Shown: positions 26,189-35,002 of the stretch, in pieces
Position numbering within the stretch: position 1 is the first letter of the stretch
How the letters are laid out: each line of letters begins with the position of its first letter
Assembly (NCBI RefSeq): GCF_024206475.1
Contig: NZ_JAMBPR010000050.1
Coordinates: 1 to 63,479, forward strand
DNA length: 63,479 nt
Direction of reading: 5' to 3'
Source of the DNA: Paraburkholderia sp. CNPSo 3274
GTDB lineage: Bacteria > Pseudomonadota > Gammaproteobacteria > Burkholderiales > Burkholderiaceae
Notes under the pieces: model-generated
The model's database searches: none
The model's input: only the letters and a program-made list of their open reading frames with translations
What the model was told of the DNA's origin: nothing
Program-made: the position numbers and the translations under genes

Positions 26189-26452
26189 ATGAAAGAAGGC
26201 ATTCACCCGAATTACCGCGAAGTCCTGTTCATCGACGTTTCGAACGACTTCCGCTTCGTGACCCGCTCGACCATCCAGACGCGCGAAACCGCCGAATTCA
26301 ACGGCAAGACCTACCCGCTCGCCAAGATCGAAGTGTCGTCGGAATCGCATCCGTTCTACACGGGCACGCAAAAGATCATGGACACGGCAGGCCGTGTCGA
26401 GAAGTTCAACAAGAAGTTCGGCGCACGCGCCTCGGGCAAGGCCGGCAAGTAA
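26189..26452 (+). CDS. rpmE2: Type B 50S ribosomal protein L31
   Basis: The 87-residue protein begins MKEGIHPNYREVLFIDVSND and has TGTQKIMDTAGRVEKFNKKFG, characteristic of L31 type B. It contains no cysteine, so it is the zinc-free (C-minus) form. AAGGAATAACC precedes the ATG. In many bacteria this paralogue is made when zinc is scarce; here it could also be the only L31. A terminator follows 49 bp later. Confidence 0.97.
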   Translation: MKEGIHPNYREVLFIDVSNDFRFVTRSTIQTRETAEFNGKTYPLAKIEVSSESHPFYTGTQKIMDTAGRVEKFNKKFGARASGKAGK

Positions 26453-26500
26453 GCACCTCGCCGCACCGGCTTCTGGCCGGTCCCGCATTGAACGTGCATA

Positions 26501-26528
26501 AAAAGGGCAGCATACGCTGCCCTTTTTT
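26501..26528 (+). terminator. Terminator after rpmE2
   Basis: The stem AAAAGGGCAGC pairs with GCTGCCCTTTT around an ATAC loop and is followed by further T residues. It resembles the terminator after the YidB-like gene at 39957. Confidence 0.9.
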
Positions 26529-26780
26529 GTTGCCTGCGCCACCGTTGCGCCGTCCCGGCGTCCAGGCGTCCAGGCGGGTGCGACTTACTGCCCCTTGTCA
26601 GTTGTTTCCGTGGATTAACCCGCGACTGACGCCGTGACGCGCGGTCGCCGGCCCGGCTAGAATGCCGGATTGCTCCGCGGCGCGCGGCCAGGTGTACCGT
26701 CTGCCGCGCATGCCCGCTTGCCCCCGCGTGTGAGCCACCCGCTCGAGCACGCCCGGTTTATCCGTCTCCCTTCGTACTGC

Positions 26781-28535
26781 ATGAAGCCAGCCATTCGACT
26801 GACCGCCTCCGCCACCAGCGCCCTGCCGCGCTGGCTGTTGCTGACCATCTGTATCGTCTTCGCGGCGTTCGGCCTCTTTGGCCGCGACCCGTGGAAGAAC
26901 GAGGATGCGGCGGGCTTCGGCGTGATGTGGACGATGGCGGGTGGCACCTCGCACGACTGGCTGCTGCCCAATCTCGTCGGCAAGTACGTGACCGAAAACG
27001 GTCCGCTCGGCTACTGGCTGGGCGCCGCCTGCATCCGGCTCTTCGCGCCCTGGGTGGACGCCAGCAACGCCTCGCGCATCGCCACGGGCGTGCTGTTCTG
27101 TCTCGCGTGCGCGTTCGTCTGGTACAGCGCGTATCTGCTCGGCCGCCGCCCCGAAGTGCAGCCGTTCAAGTACGCGTTCGGCGGCGAGCCCGAGCCGCGC
27201 GACTACGGCCGCACCCTCGGCGACGGCGCCCTGCTCATTCTGCTGGGCTGCTTCGGTCTCGCCGAGCGCGGCCACGAAACTACGCCGCAGCTCATGCAGT
27301 TCGTGGGCATCGCCATGCTTCTGTACGGCGTCGTGCGCGCCATCGACAAGCCGGTCCAGGGCGCCCTCTGGTGGGGCCTCGCGCTCGGCATCGTGATGCT
27401 CTCGAGCGGCCCGGTGCTCGTGGGTGCGCTCCTCATCGGCACGCTCGCCATGCTCGCCGTCGCCCCCGAAACGCGCTCGCGCTGGCTGCTCGTGGCGGGC
27501 CTGCCCGTGGCGCTCGTGGTCTCGGCCTCATGGCCGCTGCTGGCGCTGCACCTGTATCCCGACGACGCGGTCTGGTTCCTCAACCAGTGGGCGCACACGA
27601 ACGCCAACGCCTTCGCCGGCCCGCCTGGCTACGTGCTGCGCTACGCCGCCAAGAACCTCCCGCTCTTCACCTGGCCCGCGTGGCCACTTGCGCTCTGGGC
27701 CTTCGTGAGCTGGGCCGGACTGCGCCGCAAGCCGCACATCGCGATTCCGCTGTCGGTGATCGTGCCGCTCCTGATCCTCGTGATCGTGCAGAGCCACGAA
27801 TCGAACCGGCTCTTTATGCTCGTGCTGCCAGCGCTTGCGGTGCTCGCGACATTCGCGCTGCCCACGCTCAAGCGCGGCGCGATCAACGCGATCGACTGGT
27901 TCGCGGTGCTGAGTTTCACGATTCTCAGCACCTTCGTGTGGCTCGTGTGGCTCGCGGGCATGACCGGTTTCCCGGCGCCACTCGCGCGCAACCTCGCGCG
28001 CCTCGCGCCCGGCTTCGTGCCGCAGTTCAAGATTCTCTCGTTCGTGTGCGCGGTGGCCGTCACCATGTGCTGGATGGTGCTCGTGCGGTGGCGCGTGGCG
28101 CGCCATCCGAAGGTGCTGTGGCGCAGCGTCGTGCTCTCGAGCGGCGGCACCACGCTCATGTGGGTGCTGCTCATGACGCTGTGGTTGCCGGTCGTCAACT
28201 ACAGCCGGACCTACAAGGATGTGGCCGAGCAGATCGCCGCGCACCTGCCTGCCGACTATCAGTGCATCTCGCCCGTACGCCTCGGCGACGCGCAGATCGC
28301 CACCTTCGCGTACTTCGGCGAGATGCACTTCTCGTTCAACGAAGACTGCGACGTGATCCTGCGCCAGGACACGCAAGACTACGGCGAGCCGAGTTCGATG
28401 CCGGACTACGTGTGGAAGCTCGTGTGGGAAGGCCGCCGCGCCGCCGACCGCGACGAGCGCTTCCGCCTGTACGTGCGCATCGACCGTCCGACGCCGCCGC
28501 TCAAGAAGCATGTCTGGCGCAAGCGTCCAGACTGA
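26781..28535 (+). CDS. ArnT-like GT39-family membrane glycosyltransferase (second copy, not in arn operon)
   Basis: The 584-residue multi-span protein has the ArnT/PMT layout: a first helix (RWLLLTICIVFAAFGLF), a periplasmic loop with the acidic catalytic pair (DPWKNEDAAGFG), about 12 helices, and a soluble C-terminal domain. ArnT-type enzymes move a sugar from undecaprenyl phosphate to a lipid or protein acceptor on the periplasmic side. It is clearly different from the arn-operon copy at 51706, so the sugar or acceptor may differ. I chose ATG 26781 because the first helix follows directly. The ribosome site is weak. It overlaps the MATE gene by 26 bp. Confidence 0.8.
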   Translation: MKPAIRLTASATSALPRWLLLTICIVFAAFGLFGRDPWKNEDAAGFGVMWTMAGGTSHDWLLPNLVGKYVTENGPLGYWLGAACIRLFAPWVDASNASRIATGVLFCLACAFVWYSAYLLGRRPEVQPFKYAFGGEPEPRDYGRTLGDGALLILLGCFGLAERGHETTPQLMQFVGIAMLLYGVVRAIDKPVQGALWWGLALGIVMLSSGPVLVGALLIGTLAMLAVAPETRSRWLLVAGLPVALVVSASWPLLALHLYPDDAVWFLNQWAHTNANAFAGPPGYVLRYAAKNLPLFTWPAWPLALWAFVSWAGLRRKPHIAIPLSVIVPLLILVIVQSHESNRLFMLVLPALAVLATFALPTLKRGAINAIDWFAVLSFTILSTFVWLVWLAGMTGFPAPLARNLARLAPGFVPQFKILSFVCAVAVTMCWMVLVRWRVARHPKVLWRSVVLSSGGTTLMWVLLMTLWLPVVNYSRTYKDVAEQIAAHLPADYQCISPVRLGDAQIATFAYFGEMHFSFNEDCDVILRQDTQDYGEPSSMPDYVWKLVWEGRRAADRDERFRLYVRIDRPTPPLKKHVWRKRPD

Positions 28536-29910
28536 GGCCACGGTGACGGCGACTTTCGCCGGCGACGTCCGGCGCATCGCCGCGCTTGCGTGGCCGGTGC
28601 TGATCGGACAGCTCGCGATCATCGCGTTCGGCGTGATCGACACCGCGATGGTCGGCCGCTACTCGGCGCTCGATCTCGCAGCGCTCGGCCTGGGTTCGTC
28701 GATCTACGTCTCGGTCTATATCGCCCTCACGGGCATTCTCAGCGCGCTGCAGCCCGTTGCGGCGCAGCTCTATGGCGCGCGCAAGGACACGGAAATCGGC
28801 CTCGAAGTGCGCCAGGCGTTCTGGCTCGCGCTCGTGCTGATGGTGATCGGCTTCACGATCCTCTACTTTCCCGGCCCGCTGCTCGACCTCGCGCGCGCGC
28901 CCGAGGCGCTGCGCGAACGCACTGTCGGCTATCTGCGGCTGCTCTCGTTCGGGCTGCCCGCGGCGCTGGCCTTTCGCATCTACAGCTCGCTCGCCAATGC
29001 CGTGGGGCGGCCGCGCCTCGTGATGTTCCTGCAAGTCGGCGCACTCCTGCTCAAGGTGCCGCTCAACACGTGGCTCATCTTCGGCGGCCTCGGCGCGCCG
29101 GCACTCGGCGGCCCGGGCTGCGCACTCGCGAGCACGTCGATCAACTGGGCACTCGCCTTCTGTGCGGCCGTCGCGTTCACGCGCGCGGACGTGTTCGAGC
29201 CGTTCGAAATCTTCAAGCACTTCTGCTGGCCCGAGTGGAAACGCCAGGCCGAACTGCTCAAGCTCGGTATTCCGATGGGGCTTTCGTACCTCATCGAAGT
29301 GACGTCGTACACGTTCATGGCGATCTTCATCGCACGCATGGGCACGACCACGCTCGCCGGACATCAGATCGCCGGAAACATCGGTGCCGTGCTCTACATG
29401 ACGCCGCTTTCGATCGGCGTAGCGACCTCGACGCTCGTCGCCCAGGCGCTGGGCGGCAATCGCCCGGCCGAAGCGCGCACGCTCGCGCGGCACGGCGTGG
29501 CGGCGGCCGTGGCGATTGCCTGCTGCTACGGCGCGATCGTGTACGTGCTGCGGCCGCTCATCATCGGCGGGTATACGCCGGATCCCGCCGTGGCGGTCGC
29601 GGCGATGCCGCTCGTCGCCATCGTCACGTGCTATCACGTGTTCGACGCCCTGCAGATCACCACGGCCTTTGCATTGCGCGCCTACAAGGTCGCGGTCGTA
29701 CCGACCATCATCTATGCGCTCGCGCTCTGGGGCGTGGGGCTTGGCGGCGGCTACGCGCTCGGCTTCGACGTGACCGGCACGATGCCCGCCTGGGCGACGG
29801 GCGCGCGCGGGTTTTGGCTCGCCAACATGGCAAGCCTCATGATTGCCGGTGCTGGACTCCTGTTTTATCTCTCGCTTGTGAGTACGCGGTTTGCGCGACA
29901 GCACGCCTAG
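28510..29910 (+). CDS. MATE family efflux transporter
   Basis: The 466-residue inner-membrane protein has two six-helix halves. The first starts IAALAWPVLIGQLAIIAFGVIDTAMVGR, the usual MATE opening, and the second begins near KLGIPMGLSYLIEVTSYTFMAIFIAR. The family exports cationic drugs or metabolites using proton or sodium gradients, and related MOP members flip lipid-linked sugars. The start lies inside the end of the GT39 gene in another frame, so the two are probably coupled. A GTG at 28541 is a less likely alternative. Confidence 0.9.
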   Translation: MSGASVQTEATVTATFAGDVRRIAALAWPVLIGQLAIIAFGVIDTAMVGRYSALDLAALGLGSSIYVSVYIALTGILSALQPVAAQLYGARKDTEIGLEVRQAFWLALVLMVIGFTILYFPGPLLDLARAPEALRERTVGYLRLLSFGLPAALAFRIYSSLANAVGRPRLVMFLQVGALLLKVPLNTWLIFGGLGAPALGGPGCALASTSINWALAFCAAVAFTRADVFEPFEIFKHFCWPEWKRQAELLKLGIPMGLSYLIEVTSYTFMAIFIARMGTTTLAGHQIAGNIGAVLYMTPLSIGVATSTLVAQALGGNRPAEARTLARHGVAAAVAIACCYGAIVYVLRPLIIGGYTPDPAVAVAAMPLVAIVTCYHVFDALQITTAFALRAYKVAVVPTIIYALALWGVGLGGGYALGFDVTGTMPAWATGARGFWLANMASLMIAGAGLLFYLSLVSTRFARQHA

Positions 29911-29954
29911 CCTGTTGGCGTCGGAGGCGCCGGGCGGTTAGTTGCAACCGCGGA

Positions 29955-30953
29955 TCACCCCGCATCGGTCTGCCGCGCCGCCTCCACTGTCTGCGCCGCG
30001 TGATACGACGAACGCACCAGCGGCCCAGCCACGACCTCGCTAAATCCCATTTTCAGCCCCGCCGTGCGCAACGCGGCGAACGCGTCGGGATGCACGTAGC
30101 GCTTCACCGGTAGATGAAACCGCGAAGGCGCGAGATATTGCCCGATCGTCAGCACTTCTACGCGATGCTCGCGCAAGTCGCGCATCGTCGCGAGCAACTC
30201 CTCATCGGTTTCGCCCAGCCCCACCATCAGCCCCGACTTCGTGACGAGCGCACCGTTCGCCGCTTTCGCGCGCGCAAGCAGGTCGAGCGAGCCTAGATAG
30301 TCCGCGCCCGGCCGCGCCGCACGATACAGCGAGGGCACGGTCTCGATGTTGTGATTGAACACGTCGGGCCACGCGAGCGAAAGCGCTTCTAGCGCCCGCC
30401 CGATACGGCCGCGAAAGTCGGGCGTCAGCACCTCGACGCCGATCCCCAGCACGCGCTCGCGCACCTGCGCAATGCAACGCGCGAAGTGCGTCGCGCCGCC
30501 GTCCCGCAAATCGTCGCGATCGACCGATGTGATGACGACGTGACGCAAGCCCAGCGCCGCCACCGCTGCCGCGAGGTGCGCGGGCTCGTCCTCGTCGAGC
30601 GGCGCGGGCCGCCCGTGAGCGACATCGCAGAATGGACAGCGCCGCGTGCAAAGGCCGCCCATGATCATGAAGGTTGCGGTGCGCTGCGCAAAGCATTCGC
30701 CGATGTTCGGGCACATCGCTTCTTCGCACACCGAATGAAGCCGATGCTCGCGCAATACGGCCGCCACGCCCGCTACGGTCTCACTCATCAGCGGGCGCGC
30801 GCGCAGCCAGCCAGGCTTCGGCAAGACCGCGTCGGCGCCGGTAGGCGGCACGATCTTCACCGGAATCCGCGCAAGCTTCTCGCGGCTGCGCAGACCCTCC
30901 TGACCCAGCGCCGTACTCGACGAACGGGACGTTCGAGACGTGGCGGTCTCCAT
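29955..30953 (-). CDS. lipA: Lipoyl synthase encoded in the acetoin operon
   Basis: This radical-SAM enzyme inserts two sulfurs into octanoyl groups on lipoyl domains. The 332 residues carry both iron-sulfur sites: auxiliary cysteines 76, 81 and 87 (CEEAMCPNIGEC) and the radical-SAM set 102, 106 and 109 (CTRRCPFC). The C-terminal RSSYHA serine is present. It begins 2 bp after acoC, whose lipoyl lysine is its obvious target. It is probably a second, acetoin-dedicated copy besides the housekeeping lipA, which is not in this window. Confidence 0.93.
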   Translation of the reverse strand: METATSRTSRSSSTALGQEGLRSREKLARIPVKIVPPTGADAVLPKPGWLRARPLMSETVAGVAAVLREHRLHSVCEEAMCPNIGECFAQRTATFMIMGGLCTRRCPFCDVAHGRPAPLDEDEPAHLAAAVAALGLRHVVITSVDRDDLRDGGATHFARCIAQVRERVLGIGVEVLTPDFRGRIGRALEALSLAWPDVFNHNIETVPSLYRAARPGADYLGSLDLLARAKAANGALVTKSGLMVGLGETDEELLATMRDLREHRVEVLTIGQYLAPSRFHLPVKRYVHPDAFAALRTAGLKMGFSEVVAGPLVRSSYHAAQTVEAARQTDAG

Positions 30954-30955
30954 GC

Positions 30956-32077
30956 TCAGGCTCCTTCGTCGAAAAAGGCTTTGAGCAGGCGATTGACGTC
31001 CTGCGCCGCCTCCATCTGCACCATGTGCCCCTTGCCCGCAATGACCTCCACGCGCACCTGCGACGGCAACCCCTGCGCATGGCGCGCCGGAATGATCTGG
31101 TCGGCGTCGCCCCAGATCACGAGCGCGCGCGGTGCGAGCGATGCCACACGATCGCGGAATACGCGCCGCTGCGCGCCGCCTTCGAACGCCTGCCCTGCAA
31201 TCTTGCCGAGCGCGGCCTGCACGCCTTCGAGCCGCTTGTACTTCACGAGGTCCTCGACAAGCTGACGCGTGACCAGCGCGGGATCGGCGAACAGCTTCGT
31301 CACGTGCGGCTTGAGCGCATTGCGATTGCCCGCCGCGACGAAGCCCTCGATATACGCACCATCGATCTCGCTGCCAAGCCCCGCACTCGAAATCAGCGCA
31401 AGGGACGCCACGCGCCCGGGCGCCTGCTCGGCCACCGCCATAGCCACCGCACCGCCCAGCGAGTGCCCGACGAGATGCGCGCGGTCGATCTTCTGCGCGT
31501 CGAGGAACGCGATCACGCTTTGAGCAAGCTCGTCGAGGCTCCCGCTCTCGAGCGCCTTGCCCGACTCGCCGTGACCCGGCAGATCGAGCGCCCAGACGGT
31601 GCGCTCCACCGCGAGATCGGTGTGGTTGAAGAGCCAGTTGTTGAGATCGCCGCCAAAGCCGTGGATCAGCACGACAGGCACGCCCTCGCCTTCGCCCTGC
31701 TTCAGGTAGCGCACGGTCCTGCCGCCAATCTGCGACTTTTCCGGCTGCGGTCCCGCGTCGGCGTCGCCCGCCTGCGCAGGCACGAAGTCGCGCTGAAATT
31801 CAACCACCGCGGCATCGATATCCGCGTCGGCCGCTTCGGCATCGGCGACCACGCCCAGGAGCGCGCCCACGGGCAGCGTGTCGCCCTCTTGTGCGATCTG
31901 CCGCCGCAACACGCCCTCGAACGCGCACTCGACGCCCGACGCGATCTTGTCGGACTCCACGTCGAGCAATTCATCGCCCTTGGTGACCTTGTCGCCGAGC
32001 GACTTGAGCCAGCCGTTCACCTGGCCCTGCTCCATCGACAGGCCCCATTTGGGCATCGTGATCATGTGAATCGGCAT
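30956..32077 (-). CDS. acoC: Acetoin dehydrogenase E2: lipoyl domain fused to alpha/beta-hydrolase
   Basis: AcoC takes the acetyl group from acetoin cleavage on its lipoyl arm and passes it to CoA. The 373 residues comprise an N-terminal lipoyl domain (1-80) with the lipoylated Lys44 in DVESDKIASG, a linker, and an alpha/beta-hydrolase-fold domain (about 125-373) with oxyanion HGFGG and nucleophile motif VGHSLGGA. This unusual E2 build, lacking the standard E2 catalytic domain, is diagnostic for acetoin dehydrogenase. Start MPIHMITMPKWG lies 4 bp after acoB. Confidence 0.94.
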   Translation of the reverse strand: MPIHMITMPKWGLSMEQGQVNGWLKSLGDKVTKGDELLDVESDKIASGVECAFEGVLRRQIAQEGDTLPVGALLGVVADAEAADADIDAAVVEFQRDFVPAQAGDADAGPQPEKSQIGGRTVRYLKQGEGEGVPVVLIHGFGGDLNNWLFNHTDLAVERTVWALDLPGHGESGKALESGSLDELAQSVIAFLDAQKIDRAHLVGHSLGGAVAMAVAEQAPGRVASLALISSAGLGSEIDGAYIEGFVAAGNRNALKPHVTKLFADPALVTRQLVEDLVKYKRLEGVQAALGKIAGQAFEGGAQRRVFRDRVASLAPRALVIWGDADQIIPARHAQGLPSQVRVEVIAGKGHMVQMEAAQDVNRLLKAFFDEGA

Positions 32078-32081
32078 GACT

Positions 32082-33086
32082 TCAGCTCCTTGCTGCGCGC
32101 GCGGCTTCGGCGATCTTCTCCGCCGAAGGGATGTAGAGGTCTTCGAGGGATGCCGCGAACGGCACCGGCGTATGCGGCGCGGTGACCATGCCGACCGGGG
32201 CCTGCAGTTCCTTGAACGCCTTCTGGCCAACGAGTGCGGCAATGTCGGTCGCGATCGAGCAGCGCGGATTGGCTTCGTCCACGACTACGACCCGGCCCGT
32301 GCGGCGCGCGCTTTCGAGGATCGTTTCCTCGTCGAGCGGCGAGGTCGTGCGCAGGTCGATCACATCCGCCTCGATGCCGTCTTTCGCGAGCTTCTGCGCG
32401 GCATCGAGCGCGTAGTGCACCATGCGTCCATATGTGACGATCGTGACGTCGTCGCCATCACGCACGATGTTGGCCTCGCCGAACGGAATCGAATAGGATT
32501 CCTCCGGAACGTCACCTTCCATTGTGTAGAGCAATTTGTGCTCGCAGAAGATCACGGGGTCATTGTCGCGAATCGCCTCGATCATGAGGCCCTTGGCGTC
32601 ATAGGGCGTGGCCGGGCACACGACCTTCAGCCCCGGAATATGTGTGAAGAGCGAGGTGAGCATCTGCGAGTGCTGCGCAGCGGCACGCAACCCCGCGCCA
32701 TACATGGTGCGAATCACAACCGGGGTGACCGCCTTTCCGCCGAACATGTAGCGGAACTTCGCCGCCTGGTTGAAGATCTGATCGAAGCAAACGCCCATGA
32801 AGTCGATGAACATCAACTCCGCTACCGGCCGCATGCCGCACGCCGCCGCGCCCACTGCTGTACCGATGAAGCCGCCTTCCGAGAGCGGCGTGTCGAGCAC
32901 GCGCCCGGGAAATTTGCCGTAAAGGCCCTTCGTCACGCCGAGCACACCGCCCCACGCATCCTGCTCGCCAGGCGCGCCCGCGCCGCCCGCGTTGTCCTCG
33001 CCCATGACGATCACGCTTTCGTCGCGGCCCATCTCCTGGGCAAGCGCTTCGTTGATGGCCTGCGAATAGGTGATTTTCCGTGCCAT
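32082..33086 (-). CDS. acoB: Acetoin dehydrogenase E1 beta subunit
   Basis: The 334-residue transketolase-like subunit pairs with AcoA to form the thiamine-diphosphate-dependent E1 that cleaves acetoin. It starts MARKITYSQAINEALAQEM and has VMGEDNAGGAG, EGGFIGTAVGAAACGMRPV and the C-terminal transketolase domain VIDLRTTSPLDEETI, all typical of the family. AGGAGAC precedes the ATG. It lies between acoA (46-bp gap) and acoC (4-bp gap), so stoichiometric expression is expected. Confidence 0.95.
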   Translation of the reverse strand: MARKITYSQAINEALAQEMGRDESVIVMGEDNAGGAGAPGEQDAWGGVLGVTKGLYGKFPGRVLDTPLSEGGFIGTAVGAAACGMRPVAELMFIDFMGVCFDQIFNQAAKFRYMFGGKAVTPVVIRTMYGAGLRAAAQHSQMLTSLFTHIPGLKVVCPATPYDAKGLMIEAIRDNDPVIFCEHKLLYTMEGDVPEESYSIPFGEANIVRDGDDVTIVTYGRMVHYALDAAQKLAKDGIEADVIDLRTTSPLDEETILESARRTGRVVVVDEANPRCSIATDIAALVGQKAFKELQAPVGMVTAPHTPVPFAASLEDLYIPSAEKIAEAARAARS

Positions 33087-33132
33087 TTCCGTCTCCTTGA
33101 TCTGGGATCCTGATGACCTGAGTGCGCAGCGC

Positions 33133-34110
33133 TCAGGGATACGACACGTACACGTCGGTGAGCAACGCCTCGGCAGCCGGCACCGGTGCGGCCTTGGCCT
33201 GCGCGACGGCATCGTCGATCAGTTGCTTCACTTCGGCGTCCACCTTGCGCAGATCGTCGCTGCTCGTGAGTTCGGCGCGCACCACGCGCTCCTCGAAGCG
33301 CTTGAGACAATCCTTTTCTTCGCGCAGCTTCTGCACTTCGCCAGGGGCGCGGTAGGTTTGCGCGTCGCCTTCGAAGTGGCCGAAATAGCGCGAGAGTTTC
33401 ATCTCCACGAGCGTCGGGCCTCCGCCGCTGCGTGCGCGTGCAATGGCCTCGCCCAGCGCCTCATGCACGGCGAAAAAGTCGAAGCCATCGACGATCACGC
33501 CCGGCATGCCGAAGCCGTTCGCGCGGTCGGCGATGTTGTCGGCCGCGACCGACCACGTGGACGACGTCGCCTCGGCATAACCGTTGTTCTCCGCGACGAA
33601 GATCACCGGCAAGCGCCAGACGGAGGCGAGATTCATCGACTCGAAGATCACCCCCTGGTTCGACGCACCGTCACCAAAGAAGCACACGCCCACGCCGCCC
33701 GTCTTCTTCTGTTTGGCGGCGAGCGCGGCCCCGCACGTAAGCGGGCCACCCGCGCCCACGATGCCGTTAGCGCCCAGCATACCTTTCGACAGGTCGGCGA
33801 TATGCATCGAGCCGCCCTTGCCACGGCACGAACCCGTGGCCCGGCCATAGATCTCGGCCATCATCTCGTGCACGTCCACGCCCTTGGCGATGCAGTGGCC
33901 GTGGCCGCGGTGCGTGGTGGCGACGTAGTCGGCATCGCTCAGATGGCTCATCGTGCCGACCGCGGAGGCCTCCTCGCCCGCGTACAGGTGCACGAAACCC
34001 GGAATCTCGCCGGTCGCGAACTCGACGTGCAGCCGTTCCTCGAACTCGCGGATCGTGCGCATCGAGCGATACGCGGTGAGCAACTGCTCCTTGTTCAACT
34101 GAACTGACAT
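33133..34110 (-). CDS. acoA: Acetoin dehydrogenase E1 alpha subunit (thiamine diphosphate-binding)
   Basis: The 325-residue protein carries the E1 alpha dehydrogenase signatures: YRSMRTIREFEERLH, the THRGHGHCIAKG substrate-channel loop, SMHIADLSKGMLGANGIVGAG, and the thiamine diphosphate/magnesium motif FGDGASNQG to AENNGYAE. With AcoB it splits acetoin into acetaldehyde and a lipoyl-bound acetyl group. It is preceded by an SDR gene 66 bp upstream in the same operon. Confidence 0.95.
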   Translation of the reverse strand: MSVQLNKEQLLTAYRSMRTIREFEERLHVEFATGEIPGFVHLYAGEEASAVGTMSHLSDADYVATTHRGHGHCIAKGVDVHEMMAEIYGRATGSCRGKGGSMHIADLSKGMLGANGIVGAGGPLTCGAALAAKQKKTGGVGVCFFGDGASNQGVIFESMNLASVWRLPVIFVAENNGYAEATSSTWSVAADNIADRANGFGMPGVIVDGFDFFAVHEALGEAIARARSGGGPTLVEMKLSRYFGHFEGDAQTYRAPGEVQKLREEKDCLKRFEERVVRAELTSSDDLRKVDAEVKQLIDDAVAQAKAAPVPAAEALLTDVYVSYP

Positions 34111-34176
34111 GGTTGTCTCCTGGGTGTAAGACGCGGTACCGCTCTCGATTAGCCTGCTGCGGGAAATGCCCTGCTC

Positions 34177-34953
34177 CTAATGAAAAGTGAAACCGCCGTC
34201 GACGTTCACCGACTGGCCCGTGACGTTGTCCATCGTCGCGAAGAACAGGGCGAGCCGCCCCATGTCTTCAGGCGTTTGCGCGCGGCCCTGCGGGATCAGC
34301 GTGAGTTGATGGCGCTGCCAGGACTCTTCGACGCTCTCGCCTTCTGTTTTCCATTCGTCGGATAGCCGGTCCCACATATAAGTGCGCACGATGCCAGGGC
34401 AAATCGCATTCACGGTGATGCCTTCGCGCGCGACTTCCTTGGCGAGCGCGTTGGTGAAGCCGACCACCGCGAATTTTGAGGCGCTGTAGTGCGCGAGATT
34501 CGGGAACCCTTCCTTGCCCGCGATCGAAGCGACGTTGATGATTCGCCCGCGCTTTTGCGTCCGGAAATGCGGCAATGCAGCCTTGCAGCCGAGGAACACG
34601 CCTTTCGCGTTGACGCCCATTACGAAGTCCCAGTCCCGCTCCGTTAATTCGGAGACCGGATTAATGGAAATCACGCCGGCGCAGTTCACGAGAATATCGA
34701 GGCCACCGAATTCCGAGAGCGCCTGCGATACCATCCCTTCGAGCTGGACGGCCTGGGTGACGTCGACCTTGGCAAAGGAGGCGCGTCTGCCTAACGCCCG
34801 TATCTCTTCCGTAGTCGCTGCAAGGGGTTCTTCGAGCAGATCCGCGAGCAGCACGTCCGCGCCCGCTTGCGCGAGGGTGAGCGCAATACCGCGGCCGATG
34901 CCGCGCGCGCCGCCGGTCACGATCGCGACCTGGCCTTTCAAGGGTGTGTCCAT
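34177..34953 (-). CDS. Short-chain dehydrogenase/reductase in the acetoin operon (possible butanediol/acetoin dehydrogenase)
   Basis: The 258-residue classical SDR has the NAD(P) site VTGGARGIGRGIAL, the NCAG motif, the Ser-Tyr-Lys triad (NVASIAG, then HYSASKFAVV) and C-terminal TGQSVNVDGGFTFH. The acidic residue in LLADLLEE after the second strand favours NAD. Because it lies between acoX and acoA, the likely role is interconversion of acetoin with 2,3-butanediol or diacetyl. That is inferred from context; sequence alone says only SDR. Confidence 0.85.
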   Translation of the reverse strand: MDTPLKGQVAIVTGGARGIGRGIALTLAQAGADVLLADLLEEPLAATTEEIRALGRRASFAKVDVTQAVQLEGMVSQALSEFGGLDILVNCAGVISINPVSELTERDWDFVMGVNAKGVFLGCKAALPHFRTQKRGRIINVASIAGKEGFPNLAHYSASKFAVVGFTNALAKEVAREGITVNAICPGIVRTYMWDRLSDEWKTEGESVEESWQRHQLTLIPQGRAQTPEDMGRLALFFATMDNVTGQSVNVDGGFTFH

Positions 34954-35002
34954 GCCGATGTCTCCTTCTTTCGGTTACGCGTGGAGGAAGCAAGCCAAAT
35001 CG

